DNA from: Chlamydiota bacterium
Lineage (GTDB): Bacteria > Chlamydiota > Chlamydiia > Chlamydiales > Rhabdochlamydiaceae
Direction: 5' to 3'
Length of the DNA: 36,551 nt
Assembly: GCA_013288075.1 (NCBI GenBank)
Contig: JABDCQ010000001.1
Span: forward strand, 75,828 to 112,378
Shown here: positions 16,874 to 25,949 of the stretch, in pieces
Numbering within the stretch: the stretch's first letter is position 1
Layout: each line of letters opens with the position of its first letter
Position numbers and translations under genes: made by a program
The notes under the pieces: generated by a model
Databases searched by the model: none
Seen by the model: the letters and a program-made list of their open reading frames with translations, nothing else
Told to the model about the DNA's origin: nothing

Positions 16874-18538
16874 TTAAGTGTAGGGTTCGTACTGGGCGGT
16901 CCACATGGTGTCTTCTATGGCTTTTAGGGAGGCTTCGGGGGTGGTTTTTTCTGCGAGTCCCTCTTTTTGGGCTTCAATAGAGACGGCTAGTCCTATGTGT
17001 TTAGAGATGACACGGAGCTGCTCAAAAGGAGGAAAAAGTGCGCCGCTACCATCTTTTAAAAGAGGGGAGTGCTCACTTAATACTTCTACAGCTTTGTAAA
17101 AAAGAGTGTCTGTCACTTTGTTTGCTTTACTTGCAATCACTCCTAATCCAACGCCTGGAAAAATATAGACGTTATTACACTGCGCAATAGGGTAGGCCTT
17201 GCCTCTATAACCAATAGTCTCAAAAGGGCTTCCTGTAGCAATAAGGGCTTTGCCTTTAGTCCACTTGATTAGATCTCTTGGATGCGCCTCTGCTTTACTT
17301 GTGGGGTTTGATAGAGGGAAAATAATAGGGCTATCGACATACTTAGCCATTTCTTTTACAATCTCTTCTGTAAAAGCCCCTGTTTGCGCAGAGACCCCAA
17401 TCAGCACATGAGGATGCACATTTTTTACTACCTCATATAAAGAGATGTTAGAGCCATCTTTTACTTCCCAGTTCTTTAACTCTAAAGAATCTTGGGCAAA
17501 TGTTTTCTGATCGGGATCAATGCTTTTAAGATTTGTTTGAATAAGACCGTGGATATCGATGATATAGAGGTTCTTTTTAGCTTCTTCAAAACTTAAGCCT
17601 TGCGTTTCTAAAAACCCTGTAATGTAATGCGCAATGCCAAGACCCGCTCCTCCTCCTCCAAAAATCACAATTTTTTGATCGGAGAGTTTTTGTTTTCTAG
17701 CCTTAATGCCGCTAAGGAGCGCAGCTAATACAACCGCTGCTGTCCCTTGAATATCATCGTTAAAAGAACAGATTTTATCTCTATACTTTTCTAAAAGAGG
17801 TCTAGCATTAGGCTTAGCAAAATCTTCCCATTGTAAAAGAATATGGGGGAACTTCTTTTTTATTTCTTTTACAAAACAATCTACAAAGTCTTCGTATTCC
17901 TTGCCGGTAATCCTCACATGTCTCCAGCCAAGATAAAGCGGGTCGTTTAAAAGGTTTTCGTTATTTGTTCCTACATCTAAGAAAACAGGAAGCGCTTTAG
18001 CCGGATGGATGCCTCCAAAAAGCGTATAAAGCGTAAGCTTCCCGACAGGAATAGCCATGCCGCCTACGCCTAAATCACCAAGCCCTAAAATGCGCTCTCC
18101 ATCTGTCACAACAATCACTTGGACATCATCATTCGGGATATTTTGAATGATCTCATGGATTTTATCTTTAAGCGGGTAAGAAACATAAATCCCGCGGTTC
18201 TCTTTATAAAGAACGCTAAAATGGGTAGATACCTCTCCTACGGTGGGTGTATAAATAAGAGGAAGCATTTCAGCAATATGGTCTTGAATAAGGCGATAAA
18301 AAAGCACTTCGTTACGATTTTGCAAAGCACTTAGGAAAGTGTATTTAGCAAGCTCTCCTTTTTGCTCAGAAAAATTGGCGTATCTTCTGCGAATCTGCTC
18401 TTCAATACTTGAAGTATGATAAGGAAGAAGCCCATTTAAGCCAAAATGGTCCCTTTCCTTTTGCGTAAAGCCCGACCCCTTATTCAAAATAGGATCATTA
18501 AGCAGCTGCTCAGGAGTATGTTTTTCATATTTAGACAT
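16874..18538 (-). CDS. maeA: NAD-dependent malic enzyme
   Basis: This 554-residue cytosolic enzyme oxidatively decarboxylates malate to pyruvate. All key parts are present. The catalytic Tyr96 lies in YTPTVGE, and the region TDGERILGLGDLGVGGM leads into the catalytic Lys167 (VGKLTL). Metal ligands are E237/D238 (QWEDF) and D262 (FNDDIQGTA), and the dinucleotide fold is FGGGGAGLG at 293-301. PLSNPTSKAEA is also intact. Length and the GRHV-like malate region (LGWRHVRITG) fit the SfcA/MaeA family. NAD versus NADP preference cannot be decided by eye. A consensus TTGACA promoter lies so close that the transcript may be leaderless. Confidence 0.93.
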   Translation of the reverse strand: MSKYEKHTPEQLLNDPILNKGSGFTQKERDHFGLNGLLPYHTSSIEEQIRRRYANFSEQKGELAKYTFLSALQNRNEVLFYRLIQDHIAEMLPLIYTPTVGEVSTHFSVLYKENRGIYVSYPLKDKIHEIIQNIPNDDVQVIVVTDGERILGLGDLGVGGMAIPVGKLTLYTLFGGIHPAKALPVFLDVGTNNENLLNDPLYLGWRHVRITGKEYEDFVDCFVKEIKKKFPHILLQWEDFAKPNARPLLEKYRDKICSFNDDIQGTAAVVLAALLSGIKARKQKLSDQKIVIFGGGGAGLGIAHYITGFLETQGLSFEEAKKNLYIIDIHGLIQTNLKSIDPDQKTFAQDSLELKNWEVKDGSNISLYEVVKNVHPHVLIGVSAQTGAFTEEIVKEMAKYVDSPIIFPLSNPTSKAEAHPRDLIKWTKGKALIATGSPFETIGYRGKAYPIAQCNNVYIFPGVGLGVIASKANKVTDTLFYKAVEVLSEHSPLLKDGSGALFPPFEQLRVISKHIGLAVSIEAQKEGLAEKTTPEASLKAIEDTMWTAQYEPYT

Positions 18539-18544
18539 GCCTTA

Positions 18545-18573
18545 TATCTAAATAAACCAATAGATATTGTCAA
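18545..18573 (-). promoter_or_regulatory. Promoter of malic enzyme, 6 bases from the start codon
   Basis: On the minus strand a perfect TTGACA (18573-18568), a 17-base spacer and TAGATA (18550-18545) end 6 bases before the ATG at 18538. Normal initiation distance would place the transcript's first base at or next to the start codon. Confidence 0.5.
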
Positions 18574-18599
18574 CTACCTAAGTCTTTACGAGAGAGAGA

Positions 18600-18780
18600 T
18601 GAAAAGGAGAGAATTTTTTTCCTCTCCCCTCTTTCCCCCCTCTGTGGTTTCAAGTCTTCTGTGGTTAAAAAAATGCAAGTTTTTTGGATCCCAGGTCTTA
18701 GCCAAGATTAAACCACAGAGACAAGAAACCACAGAGAGGGGAAAGAGAGAGAAATTTTTTTCTTTGTGGTAAAACATACG
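18600..18780. repeat. ACCACAGAG inverted repeat, copy D
   Basis: The arms at about 18611-18667 and 18709-18763 share the TTTCCCCCC/TCTGTGGTTT structure of copy B with a few mismatches and an indel. The centre contains ATGCAAG and CTTAGCCAAGATTAAACC, also found in copies A and B. Unlike the other copies it lies between two genes on the same strand (downstream of the NTT-like gene, upstream of malic enzyme). Confidence 0.85.
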
Positions 18781-18784
18781 AGCT

Positions 18785-20065
18785 TTAGGTGGGTTGTTCG
18801 AAGGCTTCGTAGCTTTTAAACATTTTGGAGACGATGGCGATCCAGGCTAGGAAGATGAGGAGCATCGTCCAGGTAAGGATGCTGATGAGGTTTAGCTCTT
18901 TAAACATCTGAAGGAAAAAAATAATTAAGGAGCCAAAGGCTTTAGAGCTTCTATAGGCAAAGACATCGATGATTGCTTTAGCTCGAAACTTTTCATCGAC
19001 CTTCATGGGAACATAAAGCATCTCTTTAATCACTCCAAAAAGGGAGAAATCAAAAGATTTTACTGCCACATAAGAAAAGGCAAATAATCCAAAGACAGGA
19101 AAAAGAAGACAAGCCCCAATAGAAAGAGAAAGAGCTAGGGGCACAAAAATGTGGCTTCTTTTAAGACCTAAAAGATGGACAAGAAGGTAGGCCCCCACAA
19201 ATTGGAAGCACACACTTGCCATATTCACAATTCCCATAATGCGGCCAAAGTATTCTGTACGCATGTCTTTATCAGGTACAGCTATTTGAAGGGAGGCATT
19301 AAATTGGTAGTCAATAAGTGTGGCAATCAGTTGCATAGCAACGACAATAAAAAGAATGAGTTTTAGAAGAGAGGATTTTTTTATAAGATCAAGCGCATGA
19401 ACCATGGCTGTTTTTTCTTTTACCATTCCTTTAGCAAGATCTGTTTCTCCTCGAATAAGGGCGCTATTTTTTATAACAAAATAAAAAATAAAGATCATTA
19501 GAGCGTAAACGGGAAGGGAGAGGAATAATAAACTCTCAGATCCTATTTTCACGGCAAAAAAACCAGGGATTAAGCTTCCGCAGATGCCTCCAATGCCTCC
19601 TATAGCGAAGAAAAGACCATAGAGGTATTTGGCTTGGTCTAGCTTAATTGTGCTGTGAATGACCGACCAAAGTTGCTGAAACATTAAAAGAATATATACC
19701 TCTTTCCAGCAATAAAAGATGAAGGGGAGTGCATAGATTTTTTGAAGGAAAAGGCCAAATATAACGTTTAATGCCATGACAGAGCCTACAATAACAAGAA
19801 ACATGTTAAAGCAGCCGAGCCTTGGTAAAAAGCGGTTATATAGGGAAACGAGAATCCAATTTAAAGGAACAATGGCAATCCAGGCATAAGGAAAGCCGGC
19901 TGTGCCATAAGCTTCTATAAATACAGAGTTGCTTACAGGGCGGATGATAGCATATTCAGCAGTGATGCAAAATCCTGTGAACATGGCACTTAAAATAAAC
20001 AACCTTTGCACAAGTGAGAGGCTTAGGAAGTTTTCATATGTAGCTTTTAACTTTGCACGTATCAT
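18785..20065 (-). CDS. Short NTT/Npt-like transporter
   Basis: This 426-residue polytopic inner-membrane protein has about 11-12 hydrophobic segments. The cytoplasmic motif VIKEMLYVPMKVDEKFRAKA followed by DVFAYRSSKAFGS (near residues 350-385) is the counterpart of KEMAFIPLD...KGKAAIDIVGSRLGKSG in the NTT protein at 11865-13373, so it belongs to the wider ATP:ADP antiporter family. It is about 75 residues shorter and poorly conserved in the first helices. It may transport something other than nucleotides. There is no clear ribosome-binding site. Confidence 0.75.
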   Translation of the reverse strand: MIRAKLKATYENFLSLSLVQRLFILSAMFTGFCITAEYAIIRPVSNSVFIEAYGTAGFPYAWIAIVPLNWILVSLYNRFLPRLGCFNMFLVIVGSVMALNVIFGLFLQKIYALPFIFYCWKEVYILLMFQQLWSVIHSTIKLDQAKYLYGLFFAIGGIGGICGSLIPGFFAVKIGSESLLFLSLPVYALMIFIFYFVIKNSALIRGETDLAKGMVKEKTAMVHALDLIKKSSLLKLILFIVVAMQLIATLIDYQFNASLQIAVPDKDMRTEYFGRIMGIVNMASVCFQFVGAYLLVHLLGLKRSHIFVPLALSLSIGACLLFPVFGLFAFSYVAVKSFDFSLFGVIKEMLYVPMKVDEKFRAKAIIDVFAYRSSKAFGSLIIFFLQMFKELNLISILTWTMLLIFLAWIAIVSKMFKSYEAFEQPT

Positions 20066-20133
20066 TGAGAGATAGGATATAGGAATAAGTTAAAAAGAGC
20101 CAGGATTATCCTCACGTATTCTTTAAATTTAAA

Positions 20134-20162
20134 TTGACGATAAAAAATAAATCCATTTTAAT
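20134..20162 (+). promoter_or_regulatory. Putative promoter of the collagen-like gene
   Basis: TTGACG (20134-20139) and TTTAAT (20157-20162) are 17 bases apart. The resulting leader would be about 100 bases. A second TTGACT at 20193 has no acceptable -10 box. Confidence 0.4.
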
Positions 20163-20270
20163 CCCCCTAAGAATTTTGATTTTATTTTTTAATTGACTTG
20201 GGCCCTTTTGGGAAAATGGTCATTGAAGTAAAACGAGATCTTCAAAAAAAACAATGAATAAGGAGAAGGT

Positions 20271-21008
20271 ATGAAAAAATTTCAACGCGTAACTGCAGTT
20301 TTAAGTATTTTAAGTACAATGGCTTTAAGTTTACCAACTCAAGTGGCAGCAGCTTCCTCTGACACTAATAATAACAGCAACAGAAGACAAAATAATGATG
20401 AAGATGTTCGTTATAATGAAGATGGATCGCTTCCAGAAGAAGTATGCTGCGATTCAGGCATGTCTGCTTGGTGGGGAATTATTGGAGGAACAGTTCTTGG
20501 AGCGGCTGCAGGAGCTGGAACTGCTGCTCTTGTAAGTGGTGGAAGAGGAAGAAGAGGACCTACTGGAGCTACAGGAGCAACCGGTGGCACAACTCCTGGA
20601 GTTGTTCCTTTTACTCTTGATGGAAATACACTCACGTTCTCTTTCCCTTCAACCGTAACTGTTACTGGTTTTACTGGTGCTGGGACTGCAACTTTTTTTG
20701 TAGCAAGACCTGATGGCGCTGTATTCCAAGAAACACTACCTATTACCTCTCTTGCGCAGGTTCTAGTGTTTTCCCTACCTCCTATTCCTTCTATGTTAGG
20801 AGAGTATACTGTAGGACTTAGAGTTAGTGGACCTGTTGGTACTATAGTGACTGCAGCAGGTTCTGGACTTGTGAATGTTCTTGCAAGTAGAGATAGCTCA
20901 AATACAACGCTTCTCTTAGCATCAGGCGGAACTCTAAGTGTTTTAGCAGCATCTAATGCAGCTGAAGCAACGGCTGGTTTTGTATATGGTGCAGCACCTA
21001 ATCCTTAA
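20271..21008 (+). CDS. Secreted or surface protein with a minimal collagen-like segment
   Basis: This 245-residue protein has a classic Sec signal peptide (KKFQR then a hydrophobic core, likely cut after AAA at residues 26-28). An Asn/Asp-rich spacer is followed by a Cys-Cys pair at 59-60 and a glycine-rich hydrophobic segment at 69-90. Three Gly-X-Y triplets (GPTGATGATGG, 96-106) come next, then a C-terminal domain of Thr/Val/Gly-rich beta strands. This order recalls bacterial collagen-like surface proteins with a BclA-type globular head, but the collagen part is extremely short. A strong AAGGAGAAGG site precedes the ATG. It lies directly upstream of an ABC efflux operon, with a hairpin between. 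Confidence 0.7.
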   Translation: MKKFQRVTAVLSILSTMALSLPTQVAAASSDTNNNSNRRQNNDEDVRYNEDGSLPEEVCCDSGMSAWWGIIGGTVLGAAAGAGTAALVSGGRGRRGPTGATGATGGTTPGVVPFTLDGNTLTFSFPSTVTVTGFTGAGTATFFVARPDGAVFQETLPITSLAQVLVFSLPPIPSMLGEYTVGLRVSGPVGTIVTAAGSGLVNVLASRDSSNTTLLLASGGTLSVLAASNAAEATAGFVYGAAPNP

Positions 21009-21022
21009 AAAGCCTTGAGAAC

Positions 21023-21051
21023 GCGGAGCATTATGCATTATGATGCTCCGC
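21023..21051 (+). terminator. Hairpin between collagen-like gene and ABC efflux operon
   Basis: The stem GCGGAGCAT (21023-21031) pairs perfectly with ATGCTCCGC (21043-21051) over an 11-base loop. No long T run follows, so it may be an attenuator or processing site rather than a strong terminator. Confidence 0.5.
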
Positions 21052-21085
21052 TTATTCAGATTTCGATACTAGGACATAAAACGCA

Positions 21086-22501
21086 GTGAGACAATACTCT
21101 TCTATTTATTTTTGGTCTCTTTGTATCATTACCTTTTCTTGCTCTCTTTTTTCAGAGGAGCCTCAAGAGATCATTGTTTTAAATCTTGAGACAACGCTCA
21201 AAAGAGCCTTACAATATAACCGAGAAATCTTAAGTTCTCTTGATGCGAAAGAGCGCGCCGAAATGGACGTTTCTGTCGCTTATTCAGCCTTTGATTTAGC
21301 TATTATTCCTAGCGGAGATTTGGGGTACATAGGAGGCGGAACAGCTGGGCAGGGGCTTGCTTACACAGCAGGAGTTGATCTGATAAAAAAGCTTGCTTGT
21401 GGAACAAGAATTTCTATTAATCCTTATTACCAAAAATTCAATTATAAATATCATCCCAATGTCAATACAGTTATTACGCAGCCGCTGCTCAGGGGACTTG
21501 GTAAAAGATATACGCATGCTCAAACAGCTGCAGCCAAATTTGCTTTGCGCTCCTCTTTGCGCTCTTTCCAGATGGCTCAGTCTCGCCTTATTTTACGTGC
21601 GATAACAAGCCTTTATGAGATTGCTAAAATGGAAAAAAATGTGCTGCTTTATAAGGAATCCTATGAGCGCATAAAAAAATTCCACCAGGCCTCAATTGTT
21701 AAAGAACGGATTGGGATGGGAGATCCTTTAGACACTTACCGCGCCTCCATTGAACTTACCCAAGCAGAAGATTCTTTAAACTCAGCTAAAGAGCAATTGC
21801 AAGAAAAAGAAGATGCGCTCCGAGATCTTTTAGCTTTCTCTGCAGATACGCAATTTAGAGTGGAAGTGCCCATTGTACACACACCTTCTCCTATAAAATT
21901 AGACGAAGCTGTAGAAACGGCTCTAAAACATCGCTTAGAGATAGATCAAGCAGAAGATCAGGTGGCAGAAGATAGAAGACTTTCTAAGATAGCTAAAAAT
22001 AGATTACTTCCAGAGTTGAATCTTGTTGTCAATTACTCTAATATAGCGCCAGATCAGGTATTTACAGAGACATGGGTAAAAAAAAGGCAGAGTTCGTATG
22101 GATTTGGTTTTACAACCTCTTCAGATGTGAATTCTCCTGGAAATAAAGCAGCCTATGAACAAAGCCTTACCGAAATAGACTCGGCAATCCGTGATGTTGA
22201 GCAAACAAAAGCTACCTTAACTTTTGAGGTAAGGCGGGCTTTACGAAACTTAGAAAGGGCTTTAGAAAAGATTGAATTGCAACAAAAGCAGATTAAAATG
22301 TCAGAAGGGGAGCTTCGGTTAGCCCAGATTAAATTTGATCGCGGAATGACCAATAATTTTGATATGATCCAGGCGGAAAAGAGTTTCCGCGGCTCAGAGA
22401 TGAATTGCTGGCAAGCGGTGATTGATCATATGATTGGAGAATATCAACTTTTAGCAACCTTAGGGCTATTAGTTGAAAAGCAAAGTATTGGGGATAATTA
22501 A
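21086..22501 (+). CDS. TolC-family outer-membrane efflux protein
   Basis: This 471-residue protein has an N-terminal signal peptide (hydrophobic core WSLCIITFSC; a lipobox is doubtful). Two long alpha-helical OEP repeats follow: LETTLKRALQYNREI opens the first and VETALKHRLEIDQAEDQV (about residues 275-292) opens the second. The C-terminus has the ERALEKIELQQKQI helix typical of TolC-like channels. The start is GTG with a distant AGGA site. Its stop shares one base with the start of the next gene (TAATG), so it is the first gene of the MacAB-like operon. Confidence 0.85.
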   Translation: MRQYSSIYFWSLCIITFSCSLFSEEPQEIIVLNLETTLKRALQYNREILSSLDAKERAEMDVSVAYSAFDLAIIPSGDLGYIGGGTAGQGLAYTAGVDLIKKLACGTRISINPYYQKFNYKYHPNVNTVITQPLLRGLGKRYTHAQTAAAKFALRSSLRSFQMAQSRLILRAITSLYEIAKMEKNVLLYKESYERIKKFHQASIVKERIGMGDPLDTYRASIELTQAEDSLNSAKEQLQEKEDALRDLLAFSADTQFRVEVPIVHTPSPIKLDEAVETALKHRLEIDQAEDQVAEDRRLSKIAKNRLLPELNLVVNYSNIAPDQVFTETWVKKRQSSYGFGFTTSSDVNSPGNKAAYEQSLTEIDSAIRDVEQTKATLTFEVRRALRNLERALEKIELQQKQIKMSEGELRLAQIKFDRGMTNNFDMIQAEKSFRGSEMNCWQAVIDHMIGEYQLLATLGLLVEKQSIGDN

Positions 22502-24045
22502 TGTTTCGCTCTTCTTATAGTATTTTATCCTCTTTTTTGATTGATCTGCGAAAAAAAAGCTGGCGCGATCTTTTATCTCAAGGGTGGCTGCTTCTTAAAA
22601 AAAGCAGGGTTCAGCAAGCTATTGTTTTGCTTATTCTCACCTTATTATTCTCTCTTATTTTATATATGCGCCTACATAAAGGATCTATTTCTGAAGATTT
22701 TTCTGTAGTGCCTGTAGTCAAAAAAAGCTTTATGGTAGAAGTTAAAACGATGGGCGAGCTAGATGCTGCGCATTCTACAACCATTGCTTCTTCTGTGCGT
22801 GGAGATCGGGGAAAAATCATCCATCTTATCCCTGATGGAGTGACAGTTGGGGCAGGAGAGCTTTTAATGAAGCTTGATCCCACTCCCTTTGAAGAAAAAC
22901 TTGCCTCTTTAAAAAGTCAACTAAGAGAGCAAGAATCCCTTTCTGCAGCTTTAAAAAAGGCGGTAGAGTGGGAAGTTAGTCAAGCTGAGCGGGATAATAA
23001 GACAGCTGTTTTTGAAATAGAATCTGCAGAGCTTGAATTAAGTAAGGTATTGCACGGCGATGGTCCTTTAGAGATTGCGCGCCTAAAGGCAGCTATGCAA
23101 AAGACTTTTATTAAATACGATGAGATTAATAAATATTCAGAAGATCTTATTGCTCTAGAAAAAGAAGGCTTTTTAAATCCTTCAGAGCTTAAAAATGCGC
23201 AAAAAAAATTAACGGAAGAAGAAGACGCCTACCTTTCAGCCAAGTTGCAGCATGATAGCTACGTAAACTATGTCTTTCCTATGCTGATTAAAAAGGCTGA
23301 GACCCTTTTAAAACAAACGCAAATTAAGCATGAAGAGTCTCAAAAAGTTAGGGGACACTCTATTGGTAAAGCCATTGTGGAGCTTCAGCAAACAGATTTT
23401 TCCTTAGAAACACTCCAAGCAGAGATAGAGGAAGCTCAAAGAGAATTAAAACTTACAGAAATCCTTGCGCCTACCTCAGGGATTGTTGTGCATAGAGAAG
23501 ATTTTAGGGGCGGGCAAAGACGTAAACCTCGTATAGGGGATTTGATTGTTAAAAATCAGGTGATTACCGATCTTCCTGATCTAAATTTTATGGTGGTTAA
23601 AAGTAGAGTGCGAGAAGTAGACCTTTATAAGGTAGCTATTGGGAAAAAAGCGCTCATAGAAGTGGATGCTTACCCGGAGCTTCAAATTCCTGGTACTCTC
23701 ACCTCTATTGGCGTTTTAGCCCTTCCTGATCCTTCAAGACCTAGTGAGGAAAAGTATTTTGAAATTAATATTGCACTCGACCATAGCGATCTAAGAATTC
23801 GTCCTGGAATGACAGCTCGTGTCACCATTCATTCAGATGAAGTTAAGGACGGCTTAGTTATTCCTGTGCATGCTCTTTTTCAAGAAGATCAAAAGCCTTA
23901 TTGTTATGTGCTTAATACTAAATCTCAATATGAAAGAAGAGAAGTTGTTGTTGGATTGCATAATGAAGAATACGCCGAAATCACCTCCAATTTACATCTA
24001 GGAGAAAAAGTATGTTTGACAAAGCCGGTGAATATCCGATTATAG
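22501..24045 (+). CDS. MacA/HlyD-type periplasmic adaptor (long coiled coil)
   Basis: This 514-residue membrane fusion protein is longer than typical MacA (about 370). It has a 38-residue cytoplasmic N-terminus, one anchor near residues 39-57, and a lipoyl-like half domain (GKIIHLIPDGVTVGAGELL). An unusually long charged coiled coil of about 200 residues follows. The second lipoyl half (EILAPTSGIVVHREDF) and a beta-barrel/membrane-proximal domain ending in GLVIPVHALFQED complete it. The long hairpin predicts a taller periplasmic tunnel. It overlaps the ATPase gene by 34 bases. Likely partners are the TolC-like channel and the split ABC transporter downstream. Confidence 0.85.
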   Translation: MFRSSYSILSSFLIDLRKKSWRDLLSQGWLLLKKSRVQQAIVLLILTLLFSLILYMRLHKGSISEDFSVVPVVKKSFMVEVKTMGELDAAHSTTIASSVRGDRGKIIHLIPDGVTVGAGELLMKLDPTPFEEKLASLKSQLREQESLSAALKKAVEWEVSQAERDNKTAVFEIESAELELSKVLHGDGPLEIARLKAAMQKTFIKYDEINKYSEDLIALEKEGFLNPSELKNAQKKLTEEEDAYLSAKLQHDSYVNYVFPMLIKKAETLLKQTQIKHEESQKVRGHSIGKAIVELQQTDFSLETLQAEIEEAQRELKLTEILAPTSGIVVHREDFRGGQRRKPRIGDLIVKNQVITDLPDLNFMVVKSRVREVDLYKVAIGKKALIEVDAYPELQIPGTLTSIGVLALPDPSRPSEEKYFEINIALDHSDLRIRPGMTARVTIHSDEVKDGLVIPVHALFQEDQKPYCYVLNTKSQYERREVVVGLHNEEYAEITSNLHLGEKVCLTKPVNIRL

Positions 24046-24722
24046 ATATTCAGAAGCTTTCCAAGTCTTATAAAATAGGAACTGGATTAGTAGAAGCCCT
24101 TAAAGGAATTGATTTAAAGATCTATAAAGGCGATTCTCTTGCCATTATGGGGGCATCAGGTTCAGGGAAATCCACCCTTCTTCATTTGCTCGGTTGTTTA
24201 GATACCCCTACTGAAGGCAAATATTTCTTAGATCAAGAAGATATCACGACTTTAAGTGAAAATCAGCTTGCAGCTATTCGCGCATTTAAAATAGGGTTTG
24301 TCTTTCAGTCCTTTAACCTTATTGCACAATTAACTGTTTTAGAAAATGTGGCTATTCCTTTTTTATATCAACGGGAAGAATCAGAAGCTTTTGTCTTAGA
24401 AGCGATCACAGAAGCTTTAACCCGTGTGGGGCTCTCTCATAGACTTCATCATCATCCCTCCCAATTATCAGGAGGAGAGATGCAGCGCGTTGCTATTGCT
24501 AGAGCTTTAGCCATTAAACCTTTATTAATTTTAGCCGATGAACCAACAGGAAATTTAGATAGCGCAAATGGTAAAGCCATTCTTAACCTTTTTGAAGAAC
24601 TCAATGCTCAGGGGGTCACTTTAGTGATTGTAACGCATGACCCCTCTGTTGGAGCGCGCGCTAAACGCCTTGTCAAGATGCAAGATGGGATGATTATTGA
24701 AGAAAGTAGGAACATCAAATGA
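24012..24722 (+). CDS. MacB/LolD-type ABC transporter ATPase
   Basis: This 236-residue cytoplasmic ATPase has all catalytic motifs: Walker A GASGSGKST (47-55), Q-loop near 99, signature LSGGEMQRVAIARAL (152-166), Walker B LLILADEP (171-178) with catalytic Glu, D-loop GNLDS and switch His209 (VTHD). The sequence type is the MacB/LolD/FtsE group. It starts in the 3' end of the adaptor gene, seven bases after GGAG, and overlaps the permease by ATGA. In E. coli MacB the ATPase and permease are fused; here they are separate. Confidence 0.93.
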   Translation: MFDKAGEYPIIDIQKLSKSYKIGTGLVEALKGIDLKIYKGDSLAIMGASGSGKSTLLHLLGCLDTPTEGKYFLDQEDITTLSENQLAAIRAFKIGFVFQSFNLIAQLTVLENVAIPFLYQREESEAFVLEAITEALTRVGLSHRLHHHPSQLSGGEMQRVAIARALAIKPLLILADEPTGNLDSANGKAILNLFEELNAQGVTLVIVTHDPSVGARAKRLVKMQDGMIIEESRNIK

Positions 24723-25945
24723 AATGGGCCCCCTTGATCCGAAGAAGCTTTCGCTCTTTAATGCTTCATCGCCTCCGTTCCTTACTTAGCACTTTAGGAA
24801 TTTTATTTGGAGTAGTAGCCGTTGTTGCGATGCTCTCTATTGGGGAAGGGGCAAAGCAAGAGACCTTAGAGCAAATTGAATTGCTTGGAATGAATACTAT
24901 GATCATTAAGCAAAGTGCTTTATCGGAGGCGCAGCAATCCCAAGCGAGCGCTAAACGCTCTTTTGGACTTACCTTAAAAGATGCTGAAGTATTAAGTACT
25001 TCCATACCGAATGTCATTTTATACGCGCCTATGAGGGTTGTTAAAGCCCCCTTACCAGGAGCGCTCCAAAATACAGCCCCTGAAATTTTAGCTGTTTCTC
25101 GCTCGTATAACGATTTAAAAGGACTCTTGCTTGCTGAAGGAAGATTTATTTGTGATCTTGATCAAAAAGAAAAGCGTCTTGTCTCTGTCATCGGGTCAGA
25201 AGTTGCTAAAGCCTTAGGGCAAAAAGGCCATAAAGGCAAGGATTTACGCATAGGAAATTTGCTTTTCCAGATTGTGGGGATTTTAGCCCCAAGTGAAAGG
25301 CAAGATAGCAAAAATGCCATTCTTACCGCTCGAAATGTGAACCAAAGCATCTTTATTCCTTTAGGTTCTGATGAAAGTTTTCAAAATATCTTTTCGAAAA
25401 GCCTTTCAGAAATTGTCCTTCAAATAAAGTCTTCTCAAGACCTTGTTAAAACCTCGCTTGTGGTGCAACATGTTTTGGAGCGCCGTCATGGAGATTACCA
25501 AGATTATCAGATCATCATCCCTCAAGAATTACTAAATCAGGCTCAGCAAGCCCAAAGAACCTTTAATCTTGTTTTAGGAAGCATTGCCGCTATCTCTTTA
25601 ATTGTAGGAGGGATTGGAATTATGAATATGATGCTTGCCAACGTTTCAGAAAGAATACGAGAAATAGGAATTAGAAGAGCTCTTGGCGCTACGCGCAAAG
25701 ATATCATGCTTCAGTTTCTTTCAGAAACGCTTCTTCTCACTTCTTGCGGGGCTTTTCTAGGCATTGTGTTAGGTGTTTTTTGCGCCTTTAGCATTAGCTA
25801 TTTGGCAGAGTGGAAAACAATTGTCACATTTTGGTCTTTATCCCTCTCCCTTTTTATGGCAGTAGGCGTAGGCCTATGCTCCGGCCTGTACCCCGCCTAC
25901 CAGGCAGCTTGCCTCGACCCCATCACAGCCCTACGCCGCGAATAA
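24719..25945 (+). CDS. MacB/FtsX-type ABC permease
   Basis: This 408-residue inner-membrane protein has the MacB layout. A first membrane helix (about 22-41) contains LLSTLGILFGVVAVVAMLS with GEGAKQE after it. A periplasmic MacB_PCD-like domain of about 230 residues follows. The C-terminal FtsX unit has three helices and the family hallmark ERIREIGIRRALGAT. It ends with the typical PITALRRE. It forms a dimer with the adjacent ATPase in this mechanotransmission type of pump, which pushes substrates from the periplasm out through TolC. Whether it exports a drug, a lipid, a metabolite or a peptide is unknown. Confidence 0.93.
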   Translation: MKWAPLIRRSFRSLMLHRLRSLLSTLGILFGVVAVVAMLSIGEGAKQETLEQIELLGMNTMIIKQSALSEAQQSQASAKRSFGLTLKDAEVLSTSIPNVILYAPMRVVKAPLPGALQNTAPEILAVSRSYNDLKGLLLAEGRFICDLDQKEKRLVSVIGSEVAKALGQKGHKGKDLRIGNLLFQIVGILAPSERQDSKNAILTARNVNQSIFIPLGSDESFQNIFSKSLSEIVLQIKSSQDLVKTSLVVQHVLERRHGDYQDYQIIIPQELLNQAQQAQRTFNLVLGSIAAISLIVGGIGIMNMMLANVSERIREIGIRRALGATRKDIMLQFLSETLLLTSCGAFLGIVLGVFCAFSISYLAEWKTIVTFWSLSLSLFMAVGVGLCSGLYPAYQAACLDPITALRRE

Positions 25946-25949
25946 AGAA

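Noticed and set aside
18446-18777. Open frames on both strands across 18446-18777
   Set aside because: Both cross inverted repeat copy D and consist of repeat-derived codons; neither has a ribosome-binding site.
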